From DASVUS01 sp036388675 (GTDB taxonomy: Bacteria > Armatimonadota > Abditibacteriia > Abditibacteriales > Abditibacteriaceae), in the NCBI GenBank assembly GCA_036388675.1, contig DASVRI010000039.1:124001-188000 (forward strand): 64,000 nt of DNA, written 5' to 3'. The notes under the pieces are model-generated. The model was not told the origin of the DNA. It saw nothing but the letters and a program-made list of their open reading frames with translations, and ran no database searches. Numbering within the stretch: the first letter of the stretch is position 1; the number at the start of each line of letters is the position of its first letter. This document shows, piece after piece, positions 52,603 to 62,147 of the stretch. A program made the position numbers and the translations under genes.

Positions 52603-54617
52603 GCTTTGACGCGCAACGACTTTACGATTTGCTGCCTGCCATTTATCGCATCCGCGATGCCGAGCAGGGCGAGCCGCTGCAACTGCGTGCTTTGATGGAA
52701 GTCATCGCCGAGCAAGTTGGTGTCATTGAAGAAGATTTGGAACAACTCTATGATGACCAGTTCATTGAAACCTGCGCCGAATGGGTCGTGCCCTACATTG
52801 GTGATCTGATCGGTTATCACGCGCTGCACAGCGAGTCTCCCAAGATCGGCAGCCCACGTGCCGAAGTGGCGCACACCATAGGCTTTCGACGCCGCAAAGG
52901 CACAGCTTCAATGCTGGAGCAACTGGCACGCGATGTCACCGGCTGGAATGCGCGCGCCGTCGAGTTCTTCCAATTGCTTGCCACCACGCAGTATATGAAT
53001 CACATTCGTCCCACGAATCATTATGCTCCCGACCTGCGCCAGTGGGAGCCGCTGGAACGCTTAAATAGCGCGTTCGAAAGCGTGGCCCACACGGTTGATG
53101 TGCGGCACATCGCACAGGGCGACGGGCGTTATAACATTCCGAACATCGGGTTGTACCTGTGGCGGCTCGATGCCTATCCACTGAGCGATTCGCCCGCCGT
53201 AAAGGTCGATAACCTTCGCTATGTGTTCAGTCCGCTGGGCAACAACACGCAGTTGTTCACCAGGCCGCAGAGCGAAGACGAAATTGCGCACTTAGCCGAA
53301 CCGATAAATGTACCGGCGCCCATCAGCCGTCGTGTATTGGACGAGTACTTGGAGAATTACTACGGCAAGGACGCAAGCCTCTTTCTCAACGTAAATGGTG
53401 CAGACGTTGATGTTACCGAAATCCAAGCGTGTAATTTATCGGATGCCGGAGGCGGCGCCTGGGCGCATCAGCCGCAGACTAAAATCGCCATCGATCCGGT
53501 TCTGGGGCGCATTGCATTTCCTGCTTCGCAAACGCCACGCGAAGTGCGCGTGTGGTTTCATTATGGTTTCAGCACCGAAACCGGCGGCGGCGAATACGAG
53601 CGTGCGGCCACGTTCAACACGCAATTGCCACACGTGGAAGAAGTGACGATGCCCGCACTCATTCAAGACGCGCTTGATGGTGTGCTTGATGGAGGCATTG
53701 TTCAAATCAACGACAGCGGACGCTACAACGAAACGCTTACGATCAATCTCAATGCGGGGAAGCACCTCGAATTGCGCGCTGCCAACGAACATCGCCCTAC
53801 CCTGCTCTTGGGTGGCGACATGAAAATTGATGGCGGCACCGATAGCGAAGTCACGCTCCACGGATTGCTCATCAGCGGCGCGACATTGCGAGTACTCGCA
53901 ACGGCCAACAACAAGCTACGCAAGCTGCGTCTGCGCCACTGCACGCTTGTGCCGGGCCTGAGCCTTGACATCGATGGAAATCCGCAGAAAGCCAAAGAAC
54001 CCAGCTTAGTCGTAGAAACCGAAGATGTCGAAGTGGAGATCGACCATTGCATCATCGGCGGGTTGCGCATAGCTGACGGTAACAAGGTAACCATTACCAA
54101 CAGCATCGTTGACGCGACGGCAACAACTGAAGTGGCTTTCTCCGCGCCGGACAACAAAGCCGCCGGAGGGCAACTGCATATCGTCAACAGCACCGTCATC
54201 GGAAAAGTGCACACCACACTCCTGGAACTGGCATCGAACACAATTTTCTTAGCTGAACTTGCGACGGGCGATGGTTGGACAGCACCGGTGCGAGCGGCCC
54301 GCAAACAGGAAGGCTGCGTGCGTTTTTCGTATGTTCCGCTGGCGTCGGTAGTGCCACGCCGCTACTATTGCCGGCCACAAACTGAGGCCGAAGCGTTACG
54401 TGTGCGGCCACGCTTTACATCGCTGCGCTACGGCGATGCCGGTTATGCTCAGCTTTCGCGACCCTGCGCCAAAGAAATCCGCCAGGGCGCCGATGACGAA
54501 TCGGAGATGGGCGTTTTTCATGATGTGTTTGCACCGCAACGCGAAACAAACCTGCGCCTGCGCTTAGATGAATATTTACGTTTCGGTTTGGAAGCGGGCA
54601 TTTTTTACGCGACGTGA
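52599..54617 (+). CDS. Tail P2-I-like baseplate protein with beta-helix C-terminus
   Basis: 672 residues. N-terminal 'RLYDLLPAIYRIRDAEQGEP', 'FIETCAEWVVPYIGDLIGYH' and 'RRRKGTASMLEQLARDVTGW' match phage tail protein I-like members of eCIS clusters. Residues about 340-545 are short beta repeats ('GGIVQINDSGRYNETLTINL' and others), a right-handed beta-helix or receptor-binding-like part. It starts with GTG 52599 overlapping the former stop by 4 bases. GAGTACTC at 53890. Confidence 0.82.
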   Translation: MSFDAQRLYDLLPAIYRIRDAEQGEPLQLRALMEVIAEQVGVIEEDLEQLYDDQFIETCAEWVVPYIGDLIGYHALHSESPKIGSPRAEVAHTIGFRRRKGTASMLEQLARDVTGWNARAVEFFQLLATTQYMNHIRPTNHYAPDLRQWEPLERLNSAFESVAHTVDVRHIAQGDGRYNIPNIGLYLWRLDAYPLSDSPAVKVDNLRYVFSPLGNNTQLFTRPQSEDEIAHLAEPINVPAPISRRVLDEYLENYYGKDASLFLNVNGADVDVTEIQACNLSDAGGGAWAHQPQTKIAIDPVLGRIAFPASQTPREVRVWFHYGFSTETGGGEYERAATFNTQLPHVEEVTMPALIQDALDGVLDGGIVQINDSGRYNETLTINLNAGKHLELRAANEHRPTLLLGGDMKIDGGTDSEVTLHGLLISGATLRVLATANNKLRKLRLRHCTLVPGLSLDIDGNPQKAKEPSLVVETEDVEVEIDHCIIGGLRIADGNKVTITNSIVDATATTEVAFSAPDNKAAGGQLHIVNSTVIGKVHTTLLELASNTIFLAELATGDGWTAPVRAARKQEGCVRFSYVPLASVVPRRYYCRPQTEAEALRVRPRFTSLRYGDAGYAQLSRPCAKEIRQGADDESEMGVFHDVFAPQRETNLRLRLDEYLRFGLEAGIFYAT

Positions 54618-54736
54618 AGCATAACTCCGGGCCAGGCAACATACAGGAGTTCACAGAAACAACTGAGTACTCGTTTCAGAATTTCCGCGAGTTTTCATCC
54701 GTTTAGAATTGATCGAGTGACGGCAAGGAGACAGCC

Positions 54737-57700
54737 ATGAGTGGCGATTACAGTCGGCAGCGATTTGACGCGAAGAATGATTTTAGCGGCGTGTTGATGC
54801 AGCAAGGCCGCGTACAGCTTGATGCCGACTGGAACGAGTTGGTCGAAATCCTCGACCGGCGGCGGCGTGCCGAAACGACCGATACCATCGGGCGTTGTGT
54901 CGTACCCAAAGAAACGCCCGATGGCTTTCTCATCCAAATCGCAAGTGGCGCTGTCACCATTGGTCGCGGGCGCATTTATGTCGATGGCCTACTCGCTGAA
55001 AACGAGGGCAAAGCACCGCTGGAGTTCGACCCGGTCTTGGCTGAGCAGCGCGGCACACTGCCGATGCCTTATCTGGAACAGCCCTATCTGCCCAATGCTG
55101 CAACCGTCGCACCATTGCCGGTCGATGGCGGGCCGCACCTCTTGTATATCGATGTCTGGCAGCGCGAAGTAACATCACTCGAACGCCCTGATCTCATCGA
55201 GCAAGCTGTCGGTGTGGATACCACCACACGCTTGCAAACGGTGTGGCAGGTGCGGTCTTTATTGCGCATCGGCAACGGTATTACATGCGCCACGCCCGAC
55301 GACAAGATTCCCGCCTGGGAGGAGATCATACGCCCTTCTGCGGGGCGGCTCAGCACGCAGGCGGTTGGTGTGCCTGATCCCGGCAATCTGTGTTTGATTC
55401 CGCCCAGCGGTGGCTATCCCGGACTGGAGAATCATCTCTACCGCGTGGAGATTCACGATGCCGGGCCAATCGGCACCGCGACTTTCAAGTGGTCGCGCGA
55501 TAATGCTTCGGTCGCAACTGCCGTAACCGGTCTTCCGGCGCCGAATACATTGGCTGTTACACGCATCGGGCGCGATGACGTGCTGCGCTTTAATCCCGGC
55601 GACTGGGTTGAAATCACCGATGACTGGCGCGAGTTCGCTTTGCAGCCGGGCATCATCCGGCAAGTGCAGGACGTTGATGATGACGCGCAAACGATCACTT
55701 TGACCGCTCCACTGGCGGCGAGCGATTTTCCCATCAACGCACAAGGGCAAACCGATGCGACGAGGCATACACGCGTGCGCCTCTGGGATCAGCACGGCGA
55801 GATACGCGATACGGCGAACAACCTCATCACCGACCTGGATGCGCCGGGCAGCAGTGGCGTGATTCCCGTGCCGACTGCGGGCGCTTCCATCATTCTGGAA
55901 GACGGCGTGCAAGTCACCTTTAGCGTTGACCCGGCAGGCGGTAACTTTCGCGCCGGCGATTACTGGGTTTTTGCCGCGCGCACTGCCGATGCGTCCGTTG
56001 AACAGTTGCAGGCTGCGCCGCCACGCGGTGTGCATCATCACTATGGTCGTTTAGCGATTATCGACTTCCCCAATAACGTCACCGATTGTCGAGTACTCTG
56101 GCCGCCTGCTTTTGGCGACGAAGGTTGCGCTTGCAGCGTTTGCGTTTCTGCCGAGTCGCATAACAGCGGCACGCTTACCATTCAGCACGCTGTCGATCAG
56201 GTGCGGGCAAGCGGCGGCACGGTGTGCCTGGGTGTTGGCCAATATCATCTGCGCGAAAGTGCGATTCAGATTGTGCGCGCCAAGTCGGTGCGCCTAGTGG
56301 GCCAGGGTTGGATGACACAGCTTATTCACCTGGGTCGAGGCCCGGCCATCGTTATTCAAAACTCGCAAGGCATAACGGTGGAAGAGCTCACGGTGGTAAC
56401 AGCCAATGCAAAAGATGACACATCACCCACAGTGGAGTTGCGCAACTGCATTGGCGTAACACTGCAACGCGGCCTCTTCCTTGACATCGGAAACGTAGGC
56501 CGCGAAGCTCCAGCCATCGGCTGTGGCGGCATTCTGGCAGAAACGTTTATCCGCGTAAACGCTTTTCTGTCGGGCATCGGTGTCGGCAATATACCGTCGC
56601 CAGATTCCAACACGCCGCAAAGCGTGCCGCTGCTGACCGCCGGTTTTCATGTCGAAGACAACACGCTGTTTTGCCGCCGTCGCGCCGTGAGCCTTGACGG
56701 CCTGACGTTGCACACGGCAGACACTACCATATCAAGGAACTTCATCAACGACGCGCAGCAGGGTGGCATCGTAGCGCGCGGCTGGGTCATGCCGGGCTTC
56801 GGCTTGAATGTCCATCACAACACTGTTCGCGCCACGGCAGACGGCATCCTTGTTGGAACCGACAACGCGCGCATCAGCGACAACGACATCGGTGCGGTGC
56901 GCATGGGGCGCGGTGGCGACGGCATCGCACTGGTCGAAGGTCTCGAAGCGAGCAACCCCGACCGTGGGCTCGATCGCTGCCTGGTACTCGGAAACCGTGT
57001 TACGGGTGTGGGCGGCGACGGCATCGCCATTCGCAGCCGCGTCCGCTCAGCGAGCATCAAGCAAAACCTCATCGAAGGCATTGGCGGCGGCGGCATTGTG
57101 ATGGGCTCCGATAGTTCTGCCGGCACGCTTGAAGTAGAAGGCAACCAGATATTAAATGTGGCGTTGCGCGCTGACGAAATGGGTGAGCCCGCCGTCGGCA
57201 TTTTTCTTCTGCGCGCTGTGGAAGCGGCTATTGCTGGAAACACGGTCAACGGCGTAGGGCTTAATGCGGTGCAAAGCCCCGCTCGCGCCGGCATCCAGGT
57301 CATTGCATCGCCTGCGGTACGCATCGCCGGTAATCAGGTGAGCGACATCGGCCCGGCAGAGTTCATCAAGTTGTCGGTCGGCATTGATGTCCTCGCGCCC
57401 ATAGAGCGTTTGGACGTTGTCGATAACGTGGTTCGTCGCGACCGCAAGAGCGGGAACTTCCCCGCTGCATCGGCCTGGATTGCGCTGCGCATCGAAGGCG
57501 CGGCTGGTTTTACAACCGGCAGCACGGCGCCCATGTTCATGCCGTTGGGAAAGAACTTTGGCCTCTTTGCTGGCGGGGCAACGGGCTTCGGAACTCTGTT
57601 TGGTTTCTTTGGCAAATGGCTCTTGAAATTGCCGCGCGGTCGCGAAGTCGTTGGTGTGCGCGGCAACCTGTTGGAAGCGCGAGGCGAATCGCAAGCCGTT

Positions 57701-57970
57701 GACCTCACCGGAACGGGCGCCTTTGTGTTCAGCGATAATCGATGTCTGCTGAACTCACGCGCCGCGGCGCCGACAGTCATCATTCGCGCCGGATCTGTGA
57801 TCGCGGGCAACAACTACATCCAGGGCCCGCCGCAAGTGGCCGCACTGCGCTTACATATTCCCGTTGACAATGCCTTTACGGCGTTGGGCAACATCGCCAG
57901 CGTCGGCATCGAAATGAACGGCTCCCCATTGGGCGCGCCCTGGGCACCGCTCAATGCCATCGGTTCTTAA
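54737..57970 (+). CDS. DUF6519 protein with long beta-helix; probable tail fibre or spike-shaft
   Basis: 1077 residues. The start 'GDYSRQRFDAKNDFSGVLMQ' with 'QGRVQLDADWNELVEILDRR' is the DUF6519 head found in eCIS and other large surface proteins. Residues about 370-470 have beta-sandwich segments; about 480-950 are Asn/Gly-rich parallel beta-helix coils (e.g. 'NNISDNDIG'-like rungs: 'ARISDNDIGAVRMGRGGDGI', 'VEGNQILNVAL'). Catalytic residues are not apparent, so a receptor-binding fibre is the simplest reading. ATG 54737 follows AAGGAGACAGCC; the 120 bases before it include GAGTACTC at 54665. Confidence 0.8.
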   Translation: MSGDYSRQRFDAKNDFSGVLMQQGRVQLDADWNELVEILDRRRRAETTDTIGRCVVPKETPDGFLIQIASGAVTIGRGRIYVDGLLAENEGKAPLEFDPVLAEQRGTLPMPYLEQPYLPNAATVAPLPVDGGPHLLYIDVWQREVTSLERPDLIEQAVGVDTTTRLQTVWQVRSLLRIGNGITCATPDDKIPAWEEIIRPSAGRLSTQAVGVPDPGNLCLIPPSGGYPGLENHLYRVEIHDAGPIGTATFKWSRDNASVATAVTGLPAPNTLAVTRIGRDDVLRFNPGDWVEITDDWREFALQPGIIRQVQDVDDDAQTITLTAPLAASDFPINAQGQTDATRHTRVRLWDQHGEIRDTANNLITDLDAPGSSGVIPVPTAGASIILEDGVQVTFSVDPAGGNFRAGDYWVFAARTADASVEQLQAAPPRGVHHHYGRLAIIDFPNNVTDCRVLWPPAFGDEGCACSVCVSAESHNSGTLTIQHAVDQVRASGGTVCLGVGQYHLRESAIQIVRAKSVRLVGQGWMTQLIHLGRGPAIVIQNSQGITVEELTVVTANAKDDTSPTVELRNCIGVTLQRGLFLDIGNVGREAPAIGCGGILAETFIRVNAFLSGIGVGNIPSPDSNTPQSVPLLTAGFHVEDNTLFCRRRAVSLDGLTLHTADTTISRNFINDAQQGGIVARGWVMPGFGLNVHHNTVRATADGILVGTDNARISDNDIGAVRMGRGGDGIALVEGLEASNPDRGLDRCLVLGNRVTGVGGDGIAIRSRVRSASIKQNLIEGIGGGGIVMGSDSSAGTLEVEGNQILNVALRADEMGEPAVGIFLLRAVEAAIAGNTVNGVGLNAVQSPARAGIQVIASPAVRIAGNQVSDIGPAEFIKLSVGIDVLAPIERLDVVDNVVRRDRKSGNFPAASAWIALRIEGAAGFTTGSTAPMFMPLGKNFGLFAGGATGFGTLFGFFGKWLLKLPRGREVVGVRGNLLEARGESQAVDLTGTGAFVFSDNRCLLNSRAAAPTVIIRAGSVIAGNNYIQGPPQVAALRLHIPVDNAFTALGNIASVGIEMNGSPLGAPWAPLNAIGS

Positions 57971-58002
57971 ACGTTGCCCCGAGTACTCAATCAGGAGAAA
58001 AA

Positions 58003-58542
58003 ATGAGAATTGCCACTTACAATGGAGAGCGCAGCGTCGCGGAATTGGCGCGCCGTTTATTTCAACTGGACGAATTCACAGGAAACCGGGCTAAAGAAGC
58101 AGCTAAAGAAGCCGAAGCCGCTTTGCGCAACGCCAATCCGCAACTGCAAGACATCCGCAGAATGACGCCCGGCACGGTGCTGCTGGTGCCTGAAGTGGAG
58201 GGCATCCGGCACGCGCCATCGGATAATGACAATTCGCCGACGCAGGAAGTTCGCGACGAGTTGTTCGATCAATTGCGCCAAACATTATCGACAGCGCGCG
58301 ACACGTTGGAGAAATCGAATGAACTGCGAGCGCAAGAAATTCGCGGCACCATTGAAGTCAGCCAGGATCGTGAACTGAAAGAGATGTCGCGACGAATCCC
58401 GGAATTGCAGGAAAGATTGCCGCAAATTGCAGAAAGCGCCAAAGCCGACCTGAAGGAGCTTGAGGCGCGCCGCGCCATGCACAAGCAAGGCCTGGCGCAA
58501 CTCGAACAAGAATTTAATGAATTCAAAAAACGCTTTTCTTGA
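58003..58542 (+). CDS. LysM-like/coiled-coil protein closing the eCIS operon
   Basis: 179 residues. Residues 1-70 ('MRIATYNGERSVAELARRLF' with 'NPQLQDIRRMTPGTVLLVPE') look like a short LysM-type or gpX-like module. Residues about 85-179 are one charged coiled coil ('RQTLSTARDTLEKSNELRAQ' ... 'LEARRAMHKQGLAQLEQEFN'). It could be a cap or stabilising factor. ATG 58003 follows CAGGAGAAAAA. It ends 34 bases before the convergent recombinase gene. Confidence 0.6.
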   Translation: MRIATYNGERSVAELARRLFQLDEFTGNRAKEAAKEAEAALRNANPQLQDIRRMTPGTVLLVPEVEGIRHAPSDNDNSPTQEVRDELFDQLRQTLSTARDTLEKSNELRAQEIRGTIEVSQDRELKEMSRRIPELQERLPQIAESAKADLKELEARRAMHKQGLAQLEQEFNEFKKRFS

Positions 58543-58575
58543 GCGACGTTTGCCAGAGCAATAGCAGGAGCAGCA

Positions 58576-59634
58576 TCAGGCGCGTGGATGGGCTTTACGA
58601 TAGCTTTCGCGCAGGTGCTGTGTTTCTACATGAGTGTAGATTTGTGTTGTGGCAATATCGGCGTGACCCAGCATCTCCTGAATAGCGCGCAGGTCAGCGC
58701 CGCCTTGCAGCAGGTGCGTCGCAAAACTATGGCGCAGCGTATGCGGTGAAACCCATTCCGGCAAACCGGCACGCTGCGCATGATGTCGCACGATTTGTCC
58801 CAGCGAGACGCGCGACAAAGTCTCACCGCGCTCGTTGACAAACAAGGTGCGTGGCGCGGCACGAACGCTCGTAATGCGCATGGCGCGCTGCTTGGCCGCT
58901 TCGCTGCGCAGAGATTTCGCTTCCTTACTTTCCAGCAACTTGGGGCGGGCAAAGCGTGTGTACTCGCCAAGCGATTGCCGCGCCATTTCGCCCAGCGGCA
59001 CGACGCGCTCTTTATCGCCTTTGCCCTTGCAACGCACTGTTCCACTTTGCAGATCGACATCGGTAGCGCGTAGTGCGCACAACTCCGAAGCACGCAGGCC
59101 GCTGGCATACAGCATTTCCAGCAGGGCACGGTCGCGCACGCCCAATGGCGTTCCGGCATCGGGTGACGCCAGCAGAGCTTGCATCTGCTCCGGCGACAAC
59201 ACATGCGGCAAACGGCGTGGGACGCGCGCGGCATCCATCTTCGCTGTCGGGTCGGGAATATCGCGTTCGCGCGCCAGAAACTTGTGCCAGGCGCGCACTG
59301 CGGCTAATTTGCGCGCTACACTGGCCGCCGAATAAGCGCGCCCGCGAGCCGAAAAATCAGGGGCGACATCGCTGGGCTTGGCGGCACGCAGATCATGGGC
59401 ATAACGCAGAATGTGCGACGGCTCAACCGAGCGCGGCGATGCGACACCGGCTTTCTCCAGCCAGCGAACATATTGCTTTAAGTCGCGCGCATAGGCTCCG
59501 GCAGTGTTCTCGGAAAAGCCGCGTTCTACCCGCGCATGATCGATGAACTCTTCGACATCGCGCTCGAAAGTCTGACGAGCTTTGGCCGCGCGAGCCCTGG
59601 CGATGGATGTCTGAGGACTCGATGGATTTTGCAT
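58576..59634 (-). CDS. Tyrosine recombinase, XerC/XerD type
   Basis: 352 residues. The N-terminal SAM-like core-binding domain ('VEEFIDHARVERGFSENTAG') and C-terminal catalytic domain are both present: 'LLEMLYASGLRASELCALRA' (catalytic Arg), 'CKGKGDKERVVPLGEMARQS' (Lys), 'SPHTLRHSFATHLLQGGADL' (His-x2-Arg), 'AIQEMLGHADIATTQIYTHV' (His, Tyr). The family resolves chromosome dimers. The stretch after 'FARPKLLESKEAKSLRSEAA' is an extra loop. ATG 59634 has no good ribosome site. It follows tyrS by 19 bases and is probably cotranscribed. Confidence 0.85.
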   Translation of the reverse strand: MQNPSSPQTSIARARAAKARQTFERDVEEFIDHARVERGFSENTAGAYARDLKQYVRWLEKAGVASPRSVEPSHILRYAHDLRAAKPSDVAPDFSARGRAYSAASVARKLAAVRAWHKFLARERDIPDPTAKMDAARVPRRLPHVLSPEQMQALLASPDAGTPLGVRDRALLEMLYASGLRASELCALRATDVDLQSGTVRCKGKGDKERVVPLGEMARQSLGEYTRFARPKLLESKEAKSLRSEAAKQRAMRITSVRAAPRTLFVNERGETLSRVSLGQIVRHHAQRAGLPEWVSPHTLRHSFATHLLQGGADLRAIQEMLGHADIATTQIYTHVETQHLRESYRKAHPRA

Positions 59635-59653
59635 GTGAAAAGATGAAGTTAGC

Positions 59654-60883
59654 TTAAACGACTTTCAGTCGTGCGTAGCGACGCTTACCCATCTTGATAA
59701 TCTGGCCATCGCGCGGGGCAATCTTCGCGTTGGCGTCTGTGGCCCGCTCACCGTCAATCGTGACGGCATTCTGGCCCACCATGCGGCGCGCTTCACTGGC
59801 CGAAACACCGAAGCAGTCGCGCAGCAGCGTGGCAATCGAGTACTCAACGGTGCCGTCGATTTGCATTTCTTCGATTTCATCGGGCATTTCGCCACGCGAG
59901 AACTGCTTTTCAAAAGCGGACTGCGCTTCGCTTGCCGAATCTGCGCCGTAATACTGTGCCACAATCTCGTGGCCCAGTCGCTTTTTGGCATCCATCGGGT
60001 GACCGCTTAACAGCGAGTCCACTTCATGCAGCGGCACATCGGTGCAAAGCACAAAGTAATCGCGCATCGCCTCATCGGGAATGCTCATGACTTTGCCGAA
60101 CATATCGTTAGGCGCATCGTTGATGCCGATGTAATTGCCCAAACTTTTGCTCATCTTCTGCACGCCATCGACACCCACGAGAATCGGCATCAGCAGCACA
60201 ACTTGCGGTTCCTGCCCGCTCATGCGCTGCAACTCGCGTCCGACCAGGTTGTTGAAGCGCTGATCGGTGCCACCCAGTTCCACGTCTGACTCAATCGCGA
60301 CCGAATCCTGTCCCTGACACAGCGGATACAAAATCTCATGCAGCCCGATCGGCTTCTGAGTACTCAAGCGTTGCGCGAAGTCTTCCCGCTCCAGCGTTTG
60401 TGCCACGGTGTATTTTGAGGCGAGGGCAATCACGTCGGCAAAACCCATCTTGCCCAGCCAATCGCCGTTGAAGTGAATCACGGTGCGCGCCGGGTCGAGA
60501 ATGCGCGATAACTGTTCCTGATAGGTGCGCGCGTTTTCTTCGACTTGCTCGCGCGAAAGCTGTGGCCGCGTTTTCGACTTGCCTGTCGGGTCACCGATTT
60601 GCGCCGTAAAATCGCCGATGATGAGATGTGCCTCGTGTCCCAGGTCTTGGAACTGGCGCAGCTTTTTCAAGACGACGGCAAAGCCGAGATGAATATCGGG
60701 GGCTGTGGGGTCGAGGCCCAGTTTTACGCGCAGTGGTTTACCGTCGCGCCGGGACTTGGCGAGTTTGGCACGCAGTTCTTCGACCGAAATAATCGAGTCG
60801 GCACCGCGCGACAGCAGCGCAACATCGCTTTCCACTTGAGGATCAGTTTGATGGTTGAAGTGTTCTTCTTGCACGATGTCCAT
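59654..60883 (-). CDS. tyrS: Tyrosyl-tRNA synthetase
   Basis: 409 residues. Class I synthetase charging tRNA-Tyr. 'KLGLDPTAPDIHLGFAVVLK' holds the HIGH-type motif (HLGF), 'DFTAQIGDPTGKSKTRPQLS' is typical of the TyrZ-like subgroup, and 'GVQKMSKSLGNYIGI' the KMSKS loop. The C-terminal S4-like RNA-binding domain is seen in 'ARRMVGQNAVTIDGERATDA'. ATG 60883 is chosen over a TTG at 60910, since conservation starts there; neither has a strong ribosome site. GAGTACTC at 59838 and 60358. Confidence 0.92.
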   Translation of the reverse strand: MDIVQEEHFNHQTDPQVESDVALLSRGADSIISVEELRAKLAKSRRDGKPLRVKLGLDPTAPDIHLGFAVVLKKLRQFQDLGHEAHLIIGDFTAQIGDPTGKSKTRPQLSREQVEENARTYQEQLSRILDPARTVIHFNGDWLGKMGFADVIALASKYTVAQTLEREDFAQRLSTQKPIGLHEILYPLCQGQDSVAIESDVELGGTDQRFNNLVGRELQRMSGQEPQVVLLMPILVGVDGVQKMSKSLGNYIGINDAPNDMFGKVMSIPDEAMRDYFVLCTDVPLHEVDSLLSGHPMDAKKRLGHEIVAQYYGADSASEAQSAFEKQFSRGEMPDEIEEMQIDGTVEYSIATLLRDCFGVSASEARRMVGQNAVTIDGERATDANAKIAPRDGQIIKMGKRRYARLKVV

Positions 60884-60951
60884 TTTAGACAATGGTGTAC
60901 AGGCACGCAAGCAACGAATAGATTAAATGAGATGGCAGGTGAATCTTGAAC

Positions 60952-62133
60952 TCACTTTAGGCGCCAGAGGCGAACAACAGAATCACCCGCTAATCTGCCG
61001 CCATGAGTACTTGCAGTAACGAGTACTCGCTTATCAGGCGAGATAGAGAGGAGGTTCGTTGTGCCAGAGATGCTATCCAAATGACGTACAAGGTGTCCCG
61101 TCTTGAAGTTCCATAACGACACTCTGCTTTTAGCGCCCGATGCAGGATTCACAAGGTATGTATCCGTCGCTGCCAGGAGTGTGCCGTCAGGCGAGCCTGT
61201 TAGCTCTGTTGTAGTCCCAAAGAAACTGACAATTGTGGGAGAGGGCAAAACCTGACCAGCACCAATATCCCACAGAATCACTCCTGAGTCACCCTGTGTT
61301 CGCAGCACAGTGTCCGACAAGAAAGTAACACCTCGTCCGTTAGGCCGAGTGTCTATGGGCACGGCAAAGGCCGGCAGTGGTGCAGGCGTGCCATTTACAA
61401 TTCCGCCGCATAGGGGCAGTGGCTGCCGGCCTTGCAATTCGAGCAATATCTGTCCAGTTGTCGTATTGAATATTCTGACACGTCCTCCGTCACTCACACC
61501 ATTGGAGCTGCCAATGGCCAACGCTGCACCATTAGGAGAAAATGCCAGCGAACGTATTGCATAGCCCGATTCATCGATTGTCCACAGAGGCGCGCCTGTG
61601 TGAACATCCCAAACCAGAACGCGATGGCGGGAGTTGCTGTTGTAGCCGCCTTGCTCGTGAGTGCCACACGCCAGCAAGTTTCCATCAGGCGAATAAGCGA
61701 GTGTGCTGATGGTCGCGTTTTGAAGATTGCCCACGTAAAACGAGCGGCGTAAGGCCCCTGTTCCTGCATCCACCAGATTGACAGACCATATGTAACTGTA
61801 ATCCACCCGACTAATGTGACCAAGGGCCAGTGTTTCTCCGTCAGGAGAAAAAACACCGGCCCCACGGAATTGGCTGCTGGCAATGTTGCGTTGTAGGGAA
61901 CGGGTTTGTACATCCCACAACTCGACTCCAAGCGGGGTTCCCACCAGAAGAGCATCACCATCGGGTGAAAAAGCAATGCAAAAAACTCCAGCGCGATGAT
62001 TCTCTCCCAAAATCTGTGGGCGCCAGGACAACTGCTGCCGGAGCCCAAGAAAGAAGGCGAGTGGCAGCACGCACAAGGCAATGATGTTAAGCCGTCTCGA
62101 GCATAACAGTGCAAGGCTTTGGGAGAGAATCAT
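60952..62133 (-). CDS. WD40-repeat protein with N-terminal membrane helix
   Basis: 393 residues. Residues about 15-35 form a membrane helix ('IIALCVLPLAFFLGLRQQL'), then seven beta-propeller blades with WD-type ends: 'VFCIAFSPDGDALLVG', 'AGVFSPDGETLALGHI', 'ISTLAYSPDGNLLACG ... VLVWDVHTG', 'IRSLAFSPNGAALAIG ... VRIFNTTTG' and more. It is a scaffold facing out of the cytoplasm or inner side. ATG 62133 follows TAGGAGACAACC, 14 bases after the preceding oxidoreductase gene, so the two share an operon. GAGTACTC at 61021. Confidence 0.8.
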   Translation of the reverse strand: MILSQSLALLCSRRLNIIALCVLPLAFFLGLRQQLSWRPQILGENHRAGVFCIAFSPDGDALLVGTPLGVELWDVQTRSLQRNIASSQFRGAGVFSPDGETLALGHISRVDYSYIWSVNLVDAGTGALRRSFYVGNLQNATISTLAYSPDGNLLACGTHEQGGYNSNSRHRVLVWDVHTGAPLWTIDESGYAIRSLAFSPNGAALAIGSSNGVSDGGRVRIFNTTTGQILLELQGRQPLPLCGGIVNGTPAPLPAFAVPIDTRPNGRGVTFLSDTVLRTQGDSGVILWDIGAGQVLPSPTIVSFFGTTTELTGSPDGTLLAATDTYLVNPASGAKSRVSLWNFKTGHLVRHLDSISGTTNLLSISPDKRVLVTASTHGGRLAGDSVVRLWRLK

Positions 62134-62147
62134 TCTTTGGTTGTCTC

